DNA from: Firmicutes bacterium UBA4916
GTDB taxonomy: Bacteria > Bacillota > Clostridia > Tissierellales > Tepidimicrobiaceae
Reading direction: 5' to 3'
DNA length: 24,795 bases
Assembly (NCBI GenBank): GCA_002398845.1
Contig: DHBY01000056.1
Coordinates: 1 to 24,795 of the forward strand
This document shows positions 6,380-14,907 of the stretch, piece after piece. Every line of letters starts with the position of its first letter. Positions within the stretch are counted from its first letter, which is position 1. The notes beneath the pieces are model-generated. The model had not been told where the DNA came from and did no database searches. It saw only the letters and a list, made by a program, of their open reading frames with translations. The translations under genes were made by a program, and so were the position numbers.

Positions 6380-8200
6380 TTAGTTTTCTAATAGTATTAC
6401 TTGGCCTTTGTTTGTGGATGATTGTTTGTTGTTTATTATATAGCCTTGGGTGCCTTTTCTTATTATATATAGTTTGTCTAAGGGGATGGGTGTATCGTTT
6501 AATAGTATTACCCCTTGGTTTATGTCTATTGTTTGGTCATTGGCATTTTCCCAACGGTTGTTTAAGGTGTTGAAGTTTTTAACCTTGGTGAAGGTTATGG
6601 TGCCTTTTTCGTAGTCAATTTCTTTGACTTCTCCAATGGTGGAGTAGTCCATTTTTACATCTTGTCTATATTCGTTTATATGGGGTGTTATATTTAGTGC
6701 TAATAGTTCTTTGCCAAAGGCGGATTCTTTAACTACAAAATAGGCAGTTTTGTTTTTATAGAAATTGTCCTTCACCCTATCCCTTAATGTTTTATCTTTA
6801 ATTTCATTTAAGTTAATGTATCTGGATGAAATAAAATAATTAGCTGGGATAGTTTTTTTAAGTTGGCTATCGTATATTAAGGTATCCTCCGTTAGTTCAA
6901 ATTTTTCCGAGTCATTTAACTCTGTCCATTTGTTATCATCTTTTAACTTTAAGTGGTTCAATCTATAGTTTAATTTTCCTATTTTTATTTCGTATTCGCT
7001 GATATCTTCTATTTTACCTCTATAGACGGCAATCTTGGTATTGTCTATTCTATCATCTAATATAGATGTGCCCTCTATAGATACAAAGCTAGCAGTAGGT
7101 TGTCCCATTATCATATCTGTATTGACGAATACGTCTTTGTACCTATCAATATTTAATACATCTACCAATCGATTATCTTTAACCACTATGGTACCAGGGT
7201 TAAAATGGATTAGGTTTTTGTTTACGATCATCTTTCCTGTACCGTATTCTATATCCTCAATGGATGCTTGATACATTTTAGATGAACCGTTCTTTATTTG
7301 GAGTTTGGCTATATTCATATTGCCATAGGCTTTGTCAAAGGCTATATAGGCTTCTTTGTTTATATATTTTTTTAAATCCTTAGAAGATATGTTTTTTCCT
7401 CCTGTGTAGAATTCTCCTCCAGTTGTTTTTAACTTTATTTGATGATCTTTGTATGGAATAAATCCTGTTCCTTCCTTATATATATAAGGGGATTTTATAA
7501 GTAATTCTTTGTTCTTTTCATCTACTAAATTGATTTTACCTTTTAGGATTCCTTCTATATGTTTTTCTTCGTCCTGAACCCTAAGGTTACTTACCTCAAG
7601 GGAGTATATATCATCAAAGTTAAGTACTACCTTATCTCCTACTTTTACCTGAGATAATCCTACGCTGCCTCCATTTTTAATTACGGTTGTAGCTGGAGTC
7701 AATCGGTACTTTCCCCTGCCGTTTTTCTCTTTTATCTCTATTTGATTTTCTGACAAGAATAATACTGTTCCAGTTCTAAATCTACTACCCGGCATTATGT
7801 ATCCATCCCTCTCTGGGTCTTCTTCTGGATAGCCTATTACCTTTTTTGCAGTGTTTTTTTCTAAAGTTATACTTACTTCTTGTCCAAAGTATAAATCATA
7901 GATTTCCTTCCATACCCCTTCTATTTCTATTATGGTAGAGGGAAGAATTTTAACTGTATGTCTTTTGCCATTATAGTCTAATATGGTTATTTTATTATCT
8001 TTAAAATTTAGTCCTTCGATAGTTCCTGTTAGTTTTTTAATTTGAGGTTTAGCAGGAGCTGCGCCATAGGCTAGGTTTGTGTTTAGAAGAAGAACTAGTA
8101 TTAATAATAAGGAAAGGGGACACACCCCTGCAGGGCGGTCGGGCTTTCTGGGGAATGTCCCCTTCTTTGGGATTAATAAGGTTGTTAGTGATTTTTTCAT
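6380..8200 (-). CDS. secreted protein of repeated OB-like beta modules, signal peptide carrying a palindromic insertion
   Basis: This 606-residue protein is not of a family I can name. The mature part consists of about six related segments starting near residues 56, 137, 213, 308, 390 and 518. Each follows the pattern G-x-I/V-x-x-I ... I-x-I-K ... V-K-I ... T-x-I ... G-x-x-V-x-V. This resembles small OB-like beta-barrels such as DUF5666 repeats. The N-terminus is odd: MKKSLTTLLI is followed by about 18 polar residues rich in Pro, Arg and Lys before a hydrophobic stretch (LSLLLILVLLL) and an A-Y-G-A cleavage region near residue 46. Those polar residues are encoded by a palindromic DNA element. 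The one cysteine I see, Cys27, lies in the inserted part. The ATG has GAAGGGAG at normal spacing and follows the 2134-residue gene by 32 bases. No SLH or sortase signal is present, so surface retention probably needs a partner. Confidence 0.8.
   Translation of the reverse strand: MKKSLTTLLIPKKGTFPRKPDRPAGVCPLSLLLILVLLLNTNLAYGAAPAKPQIKKLTGTIEGLNFKDNKITILDYNGKRHTVKILPSTIIEIEGVWKEIYDLYFGQEVSITLEKNTAKKVIGYPEEDPERDGYIMPGSRFRTGTVLFLSENQIEIKEKNGRGKYRLTPATTVIKNGGSVGLSQVKVGDKVVLNFDDIYSLEVSNLRVQDEEKHIEGILKGKINLVDEKNKELLIKSPYIYKEGTGFIPYKDHQIKLKTTGGEFYTGGKNISSKDLKKYINKEAYIAFDKAYGNMNIAKLQIKNGSSKMYQASIEDIEYGTGKMIVNKNLIHFNPGTIVVKDNRLVDVLNIDRYKDVFVNTDMIMGQPTASFVSIEGTSILDDRIDNTKIAVYRGKIEDISEYEIKIGKLNYRLNHLKLKDDNKWTELNDSEKFELTEDTLIYDSQLKKTIPANYFISSRYINLNEIKDKTLRDRVKDNFYKNKTAYFVVKESAFGKELLALNITPHINEYRQDVKMDYSTIGEVKEIDYEKGTITFTKVKNFNTLNNRWENANDQTIDINQGVILLNDTPIPLDKLYIIRKGTQGYIINNKQSSTNKGQVILLEN
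8105..8181 (-). mobile_element. REP/MITE-like palindromic insertion flanked by an 8-bp direct repeat
   Basis: GGGGACA (8116-8122) and TGTCCCC (8156-8162) form the ends of an imperfect palindrome; with adjacent bases the match is AAGGGGACA/TGTCCCCTT. Each end also folds on itself: GGGGACATTCCCC and GGGGTGTGTCCCC on the minus strand. The core is much more GC-rich than the locus. TAATAAGG occurs at 8105-8112 and again at 8174-8181, flanking the element. Copy-to-copy distance is 69 bases, exactly 23 codons. No transposase is encoded, so it would move, if at all, with outside help. Confidence 0.7.
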
Positions 8201-8232
8201 GATTTTCTCCCTTCTTTGGCAATTATCTAAGT

Positions 8233-11200
8233 TTATTTATTGGATATTAATATATATTTCCCTCCACTGTTGAAAGAAGTGGTTTTATTATTAGAGGATT
8301 TTACATATTCTCCTGTAGGGATGTCTAGTTTATATAATTGTACATTTTTGGCATCTGAATATAATAGTTTATCTAAGCTTAATGTTAATTTACCAGCTCT
8401 TAATAATTTATCTATATCTATAGTGTTTTTCCCTACTTGGTAACTAAATTTAAATTCATAGCTTCTTGAGGCTATTTTTTTGCTTTTTGGAATATGGGGT
8501 TCTCCATCTCTTTTTATATTTATTTGAAGATTAGAGTCTTTGTCTCCTTTATCTAGGGCAGATACTCTATAGGTATATAAATCTTTAGGATTTATACTTA
8601 TTTGAAGTTCTCCATATTTTATATTCAATGTAGAATCAAATCTCGCTAGGGCTATAGGTATATTGATTACTAGCTTTTTGGTGTTTTTGTATTTAGATTG
8701 ATTAAAGTCTAAATTTCCTACATTGTTTTTAATATCGTCACTGCCAAGGGTTCTAATTATTTCGTTTCCTTGGATTTCTTCTTTGCCTTTTTCTAATAGT
8801 TTCTTTTCTTCTTCTTTTAATTTCTGTTCTTTTTCCCTTAATTTTTCATCTTCTTGTAGACTTAATGTCTTTACCTTAACCTCTGCAAAATCTATGGCTG
8901 CACCGTATTCGTTCAGTGCTCTTACCATAAATACATATTCTGTATTTGGCTCAAGATTCTTTATTAAATACTCTGCATCTGTGGTAGTAGCTATAAAGGT
9001 ATTGGTCTTTTCTGTAGCTTTTCTACCATATATCTCATATTTAGTGGCTCTATTTAATAAATCTGGGTCAGATTCGTTCCAGATTAGCATTACTGTAGAC
9101 TCGTAGCCGGGGATTCCTTCTAATACCATAGGTTTTAATGGCACTGGCTTTTCATATCTAAAATCATTATATGGGTCAGAGATTCCTCCATCTCGATTTA
9201 TGATTATAATACTACTATTTTCTAAATCTGTAGCCTTATTAAATTTTACTTTTAATTCTCCATCTACAAGATTTACACTGGCTGCTTCCATTCCACCTAT
9301 TACTGCTACTTCTCTATTGTTTCCTTGAGGGTCTACGCCTATAATTCCTTGACCTTTTAAATCCATATCTGATTTTAGATCTTTTATTGGGATTATTTTT
9401 CCTCCAACTATTACCTTTGCTCCCTCTTGAAATTGTCTTCCCTTAATGGTTACTTCTGTTTCTGTATCGTTTATAAATAGTTTTTTCGGATTTACATCGT
9501 CTATTTTTGGCTTTGATATATAGTTAAATATTAAATTTTGCTGTGTTAAGGTACCATCTGGGTTTTCTATTTTTACCTTTACTGGTCCGAATACATCAGA
9601 TTCTGGTGCTATAACTTCTATGGTGCTATGATCTATTATTTTAATGTCTTTTTTAGGTACTTCTGTGCCACCAAAGAATATTTTTAAGTCTTCTCCTTCA
9701 TAGCCTTCCATTTTATCTCTAAAATCTCTACCTTTTATAGTAACTTTAGTGCCTCCTGTGGCAGGGCCTTTGTCTGGAACTATATCTCCTAGTTCTGGAT
9801 TGGTTTCTCCTTTTATAAATTGAATATATATTGGAACACCCCAAATGTTATTTTGGTTGTCGGAAGAAGCCTGAGCTCCATCCCCATTTATTACTGTAAC
9901 CCTATGGAGTTTTCCTACTATATTTTCATTTACTCCGGGCATAGTAAAGGCTAGTTTATTTGGTGATGCATTTAAGGTTTCTGTTATGTCTTTGTTATCT
10001 ATATTTAATACATTTCCTATTTGGATTCGGGCACCTTCTCTAAAATCTTCCCCTAATACTACTATATTTTGTCCTCCTCTGTAATCTAGTCTTAGGATTC
10101 TAGTTTTACCATCGTCTCCCAAAACTGAATCCTTTCCATCACGGGTTATATTGGTGATTACAGGTTTACTAGCTGGATTGGTGTATCTATATTTAGTAGT
10201 GCCTCGTCCTCCATCTGGATTAGCTACTTCTACTTGTACATCTCCTACAGTATAATAGGAAGGAGTTTGTAATGTTATTTGTCTAGAGTTTACAAGCTTT
10301 GTTTCTGGAGAATAGCCTTTTTCTACTATTAGTTTTCTATTTTTTGTTTCTATTTTTACCAGTTCAAAGCCCGGATATGCTTGACCATCTTTTTCTAATT
10401 CCCACGTAGGTAAGTATATAGGGTCACCATCATAATTGTCTATAGTGAATACTTTTCTATAGATTTCCTTATTGTATTTGGCTGTCATAGTAATGGTGGC
10501 AATTTTAGTAGATGAATTATCGTATTCTATGGTAAAATCTCCACCTTCTAAGGTGATTTGTGCCCTATTGTTGTTTATATCTTTAGTACCCCCTATGGTG
10601 CCAAAGCGAACTTTGGGCATATTGTAATATTTAATATTGCCATTTTCTAAGGTTCTAATATTAGTATTTTGAAATCCAGAACCATGGATTTCTACCGCAT
10701 CGTGCCCTTGCTTTTTACCTGTATCCCCTACTATTCTATCTATATTGATTTTCGAGCCTTCGAATTGTACAAATACTCTATTTGAAGTTCCAAAATCGTT
10801 GTTTACCACATATAGTTCATGGCGATCTGGGGTAATTTGTGGTGTAATTACCTTTATATAATTAGTGCCAAACTCTACTATTTTGGCATCTATGCCTCCT
10901 ATTCGTACTGTGGGAAGTATTTCAGAATTTAGATATTGGTCATAGGTTTCTATGGTATTATCTAGTTTTCTTGTACTACCACCCTTTTCCTTATAGTCTA
11001 TCCAATTGGTATAGGAGGTGTGCTCTCCATCTCCATCTATATCTTCAAAATAGACAGTTTGACCATTTCGTTCTCCTTCTATCCAATCCCTATATTTGCG
11101 TGTCAAGCTCCAAGGTTCCTCATATTTAAAGTATCTACCACTTATGGTTATAATTTCGTCTCCTGCTGCAGAGCCTATTTGATTTTCTTTTTGAAATTCT

Positions 11201-14200
11201 ACCTTGTCTACAATAGGCTTGGCAGATGGTGGAATCACATAGGTAAATCTTCCTAAGGCAGTACCACCATTTCCGTTTTCTACTACTACTGGTACAACTT
11301 TTCTATCAGTTTCTTCCTCTGGCATATTTCGCCTATAGGGAGGTATTTTGGTAATAATTAAGGTGTCAATTCCATCTATGGTTTCTCTTTTTATATCATT
11401 AGCTGGTACTAATTGTCCATCTATATAGACCTTTGAGTCATCTTCAAAGTTTTCGCCTTGTATAAGGACTTGATATCCTCCTTCTGTAGAGCCTATACTA
11501 GGCAAAACTTTTGTAATTTTTGGTTTTAAAGATACTGTTTCAAAATAGTAGAATAAATCCTTAGCTGTGGATTTTTTAGTATCTGGATTTTCTACTGTAA
11601 TTTTGTATCCATCTGGTAGCTTGGATGTTAAATTTGGTACTGTGAATTCTATTCTATTTTTATCTATTACATGAACTCTAGAACCGTAAATATCTCCATT
11701 TGAATTAGATTTATATGGGGTTTTCATTATTAGCTCTAGGCTTTGTTCATTTCTTGTTAGACTTATTCCCTCTGGCCTAATGCTTACCTGATATTCTTGC
11801 CCATCCTTTTCTGCTATTAGTTTTCCACCTTTATCCATTATATAGTACTGATTTATTATACTACCTTCTTCACTGCCAGAGCCTCCATCAGAAATAATTA
11901 TATTTCCTCTATTGTCCCTATATATAGTGTAGAAATTATTTTTTCTACTTTCATCCTCTAGTATTATACTTCGATGATAGTATGAAAGTTCTACAGTATT
12001 ATTTTCATAGGTTATTATTTGTTCTGAATCGTTAGTGTATTCTTTTAGCTCAATATTCCCATTATCATCTCTATTGTATTCATTTATATCCTTTCCATCC
12101 ATAAGGATTCTACTACCTATTAATCTATATATACCCATACCAGAGGTACTGCCTGCCGCTGGATTTGGGGCTAAGAAATTATCGCCATCTATTATAACTG
12201 TTGTTCCCATGGTTCCAGATTCTGGAGAGAAACCCATTAGATTTGGATCCCTCTGTAGAGATTTTACATAGGTAAAGTCTTTACTAGCTTGTCCTCCATC
12301 TGGATTCATGACCATTAATTTAGTAGGTCCTTCTATAATTTGTGGAAATTTTGGTGCATTGAATTTTAATATAGTATTTAGCCCTGATGGGTCTAGCTCA
12401 TGTTTTACACCTGTAACCTCTACTCCACCTACAAATACTCTAATCCCCTGTTGGAAATTAGAACCTGTAACTGTAATTTCTTCTCCTGAGTCTATGGCTA
12501 CTACATTTGGAGATATTCGGTCTATAGTTGGTGGTAGATTGTCTTTTAGGTCTATGAACATTAGGCTAACATTGGGATTAGATACAGGATAGCCTGGCTC
12601 CTTACTACCTAGTACTGGGTTCATCACAAATACTGATTTAGGTACTGGGTTTTTAGCATCTATTGTAACAGATTCCTTAGGGATTGTTACTCCTGCTGTT
12701 TTAGGTATATTTATATTGATTTTGCTTCCAGTATCCTTTTCTATAGTTCCATCTATTATATTTCCTTTAGCATCTAATACTACCATATTTGCCCCACGCA
12801 ATAGTTCCCATTTACCATTTCTATATATTTCTACTTGACCTTCCTTTTCTGGATTTAAACGAAGAACTATTCCTTCTTCTGGGTTATCTAAATTAGCCCC
12901 TAATCCTACTATTGGATAATTGGTTATATCATTTTTATTTTCATCTTTGGTTCTAATTACTTTAAAGTTTGCACCTTCTATACCTATTACCAAATCTTCT
13001 TTAAATCCATATTCTCCATTAGATTTATCTTCTATTACTTGGATTTTTTCTGGTATTATTTTATTTATACTTGGTGCGGTGTGGGATGGAATTATGGTAT
13101 ATTTTACCCCATCATTGCCTACTATTTCTATTATTTTATGGGTATATCCATCATATGTCATTATTTCTGTTTGTATTATAAGGATTACATTTACTTCTGT
13201 TTCTTTATCTACATTTGAAGCTGGCACTTTTACAGATATATTGTCAAACTGTTCGCTAAATCTATACTGAGGTTTTCCACCTTTTTCTACCGGTGTGGTT
13301 CTATTACCTATATAGGTGGCTATATACCTATTTACTTTTGATATTGTTTTTTCGTTATATACTGCTCCCCCAATATTTTCGTATTCTAAATGAAATACGC
13401 TATCCTTTGGTGTGTCTTTATTTCCTATTTCCCCACTTATAATATCTTCTACCATATCATCTAACTTTTTTTCAGCTACATTAACCGAATCTAATTTAAT
13501 ATCTCCACTATTATCAAGGCCTTCTATATAATTTAATTCATCAAAATTTTTACCAGTTACTTGAACTTCCTCTCCTGTATCTGGCCCTTTATTTGGATCT
13601 ATTCTTGTTAAAATTGGTCCTTGTTCTGCACCTATTACAAAAAATCTGTCTTCTACTTTTTTAGCTTCTGTAATTTGTTCGTAGATATTCCCCTTTGGGT
13701 TTGTTATTTTGTTAGTAACAACTACATCATAATATTTACTATCTGCTATTTTTGTCGGAATTTCAATTTTTATTACATTCCTCGTAGGAGTTACGGAGAT
13801 AATCTTCGCCATATTTTCTATACTATATCTATCTGTAGCATCTGTTAGGAAAAATACAGAATGCATTGCTTCTCCATTTTGAACTTTAAACTGTCCATCC
13901 TCCGCTCTTATATAGACAATACTGCCCTTGCTGCCCATTTTGGGAATTATTTCTATTGTTTCTCCTAATTGAGGTATATTCCCTAATAGTTTAAAAGCTT
14001 TAGGATATATAGCTGTCTGATTTGTATTTCCATCATCTAATTTTAAAGTAATATTTTTATAACCTGTTGTCCCATTCATTTGTTGAATAAATCTATCTGG
14101 TCTTCGCTCTTGATTATAATTACTTTCCCCAGATATTTCTACATTTCCCTGATCTAACTTTTCTCCCTTGAAACTTATATTGTCTCCTATATTTACATCA

Positions 14201-14637
14201 TAATTTTCCATTTCGGCTATTTTCCCTACTGTGCCAATCGAAGCTAAATCTAATTCAAAATTTCCTATAATTATTTTATTAATTCTCATATTATTTCGAG
14301 GATTATTTATCCAGAAGTTTCTGGGAATGTCCTTATTTAAATCCCTTTCTTCTACATTTACCTTTCCAATAACTTGAGGACTGCCTTCATCTGTAATTAT
14401 AGTTACATCATGGGAGCCTACCGTATTTATATTTGTATTAACCCTTATAAATATAGATTCCAATTCATTTTCATTACCTATTCCCTGTTTATATGTATAG
14501 GTAATCATATTCCCAGCCTGAGCAAATACCCCTACTGGACCCAACATAGGTAATATAATTGAAAGTATAAGTACAAAAGATAATATTTTTGAGACAGCAG
14601 AGTGCCCTGTCCCAGATTTATTTTTAAATTTAAGCAT
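8233..14637 (-). CDS. giant IPT/TIG-repeat surface protein with FN3 domain and C-terminal module
   Basis: This 2134-residue secreted protein begins with a long polar n-region, then KILSFVLILSIILP and cleavage near VFAQA|GN (about residue 41). After an unclassified N-terminal region come about nine IPT/TIG-like Ig folds, starting near residues 340, 700, 800, 1036, 1137, 1297, 1489, 1612 and 1709. They show the typical I-x-P-x-x-G-x-x-x-G-G ... V-x-I-x-G-x-x-F signature, as in IVPDKGPATGGTKVTIKG and VLPSIGSTEGGYQVLIQG. A fibronectin type III domain (about 1832-1922, with LEPNTEYVFMVRALNEYG) and a charged coiled-coil (about 1925-1957) lead to a unique beta-rich C-terminus. I see no cysteine, SLH repeat or LPXTG motif. 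TIG chains form extended rods in adhesins and surface-bound polysaccharide-binding proteins, so a fibre or outer-layer role is plausible. It is first in its operon; GGGAGGAG lies nine bases before the ATG. Confidence 0.88.
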   Translation of the reverse strand: MLKFKNKSGTGHSAVSKILSFVLILSIILPMLGPVGVFAQAGNMITYTYKQGIGNENELESIFIRVNTNINTVGSHDVTIITDEGSPQVIGKVNVEERDLNKDIPRNFWINNPRNNMRINKIIIGNFELDLASIGTVGKIAEMENYDVNIGDNISFKGEKLDQGNVEISGESNYNQERRPDRFIQQMNGTTGYKNITLKLDDGNTNQTAIYPKAFKLLGNIPQLGETIEIIPKMGSKGSIVYIRAEDGQFKVQNGEAMHSVFFLTDATDRYSIENMAKIISVTPTRNVIKIEIPTKIADSKYYDVVVTNKITNPKGNIYEQITEAKKVEDRFFVIGAEQGPILTRIDPNKGPDTGEEVQVTGKNFDELNYIEGLDNSGDIKLDSVNVAEKKLDDMVEDIISGEIGNKDTPKDSVFHLEYENIGGAVYNEKTISKVNRYIATYIGNRTTPVEKGGKPQYRFSEQFDNISVKVPASNVDKETEVNVILIIQTEIMTYDGYTHKIIEIVGNDGVKYTIIPSHTAPSINKIIPEKIQVIEDKSNGEYGFKEDLVIGIEGANFKVIRTKDENKNDITNYPIVGLGANLDNPEEGIVLRLNPEKEGQVEIYRNGKWELLRGANMVVLDAKGNIIDGTIEKDTGSKININIPKTAGVTIPKESVTIDAKNPVPKSVFVMNPVLGSKEPGYPVSNPNVSLMFIDLKDNLPPTIDRISPNVVAIDSGEEITVTGSNFQQGIRVFVGGVEVTGVKHELDPSGLNTILKFNAPKFPQIIEGPTKLMVMNPDGGQASKDFTYVKSLQRDPNLMGFSPESGTMGTTVIIDGDNFLAPNPAAGSTSGMGIYRLIGSRILMDGKDINEYNRDDNGNIELKEYTNDSEQIITYENNTVELSYYHRSIILEDESRKNNFYTIYRDNRGNIIISDGGSGSEEGSIINQYYIMDKGGKLIAEKDGQEYQVSIRPEGISLTRNEQSLELIMKTPYKSNSNGDIYGSRVHVIDKNRIEFTVPNLTSKLPDGYKITVENPDTKKSTAKDLFYYFETVSLKPKITKVLPSIGSTEGGYQVLIQGENFEDDSKVYIDGQLVPANDIKRETIDGIDTLIITKIPPYRRNMPEEETDRKVVPVVVENGNGGTALGRFTYVIPPSAKPIVDKVEFQKENQIGSAAGDEIITISGRYFKYEEPWSLTRKYRDWIEGERNGQTVYFEDIDGDGEHTSYTNWIDYKEKGGSTRKLDNTIETYDQYLNSEILPTVRIGGIDAKIVEFGTNYIKVITPQITPDRHELYVVNNDFGTSNRVFVQFEGSKINIDRIVGDTGKKQGHDAVEIHGSGFQNTNIRTLENGNIKYYNMPKVRFGTIGGTKDINNNRAQITLEGGDFTIEYDNSSTKIATITMTAKYNKEIYRKVFTIDNYDGDPIYLPTWELEKDGQAYPGFELVKIETKNRKLIVEKGYSPETKLVNSRQITLQTPSYYTVGDVQVEVANPDGGRGTTKYRYTNPASKPVITNITRDGKDSVLGDDGKTRILRLDYRGGQNIVVLGEDFREGARIQIGNVLNIDNKDITETLNASPNKLAFTMPGVNENIVGKLHRVTVINGDGAQASSDNQNNIWGVPIYIQFIKGETNPELGDIVPDKGPATGGTKVTIKGRDFRDKMEGYEGEDLKIFFGGTEVPKKDIKIIDHSTIEVIAPESDVFGPVKVKIENPDGTLTQQNLIFNYISKPKIDDVNPKKLFINDTETEVTIKGRQFQEGAKVIVGGKIIPIKDLKSDMDLKGQGIIGVDPQGNNREVAVIGGMEAASVNLVDGELKVKFNKATDLENSSIIIINRDGGISDPYNDFRYEKPVPLKPMVLEGIPGYESTVMLIWNESDPDLLNRATKYEIYGRKATEKTNTFIATTTDAEYLIKNLEPNTEYVFMVRALNEYGAAIDFAEVKVKTLSLQEDEKLREKEQKLKEEEKKLLEKGKEEIQGNEIIRTLGSDDIKNNVGNLDFNQSKYKNTKKLVINIPIALARFDSTLNIKYGELQISINPKDLYTYRVSALDKGDKDSNLQINIKRDGEPHIPKSKKIASRSYEFKFSYQVGKNTIDIDKLLRAGKLTLSLDKLLYSDAKNVQLYKLDIPTGEYVKSSNNKTTSFNSGGKYILISNK
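14590..14614 (-). repeat. palindrome inside the signal-peptide coding region of the 2134-residue gene
   Basis: On the minus strand TGGGACAG and CTGTCTCA pair over eight positions (one G-U) around a nine-base loop. It encodes part of the polar stretch SGTGHSAVS in the leader's n-region. It resembles GGGACAG-type palindromes linked to REP transposases, but it is short. Confidence 0.35.
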
Positions 14638-14904
14638 AAATTAATTCTCCTCCCTTTATGTAATCAACAATTTATAATTTAAAATTGCCCGTAAACCTAT
14701 ATTTATTATCGGCAAAAATAGACATATTCTTAAACTTATTATACACTAAATCTGTAGTTTTCCTATATACATGTCGATAATATTTATATAATACACAATT
14801 ATAATGACAAGCTTTATAAAATGTAAGAGATATATAAGAAAAGTTTTTTTGTATTACATTTTGTGAACTATATATTGTACATTGAAGAAAGGGGAGAAAA
14901 AATA
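14638..14904. promoter_or_regulatory. divergent control region between the two surface-protein operons
   Basis: Leftward: TATAAT at 14743-14738 (minus strand) is preceded by TTTAGTG and lies about 100 bases before the 2134-residue ATG; its -35 is weak. Rightward: TATAAT occurs at 14787-14792 and 14800-14805, both without a good -35 box, suggesting activator dependence. TATTATCGGCA (14704-14714) and TGTCGATAATA (14772-14782) are inverted copies with one mismatch. One lies in the leftward leader and one next to the rightward -10. AAAATGTAA (14818-14826) and TTACATTTT (14854-14862) form a 9-bp inverted repeat in the rightward leader. No gene fits here. Confidence 0.5.
14772..14782. promoter_or_regulatory. 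half of an inverted operator-like pair (partner 14704-14714)
   Basis: TGTCGATAATA here and its near-perfect inverse TATTATCGGCA at 14704-14714 share 10 of 11 positions. The TGTCGA core is similar to a Spo0A box (TGTCGAA), though not identical. Either a Spo0A-like factor or an unknown repressor could bind. Confidence 0.3.
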
Positions 14905-14907
14905 TTG
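14891..14907 (+). promoter_or_regulatory. ribosome binding site that decides the TTG start
   Basis: AAAGGGGAG ends at 14896, eight bases before TTG 14905-14907. The earlier ATG at 14863 has only AT-rich sequence before it and would put 14 charged, non-leader residues in front of the signal peptide. Confidence 0.8.

Noticed and set aside
14863..14904. ATG start for the stalk-like protein
   Set aside because: No ribosome binding site precedes it and it adds charged residues in front of the signal peptide; TTG 14905 fits better.
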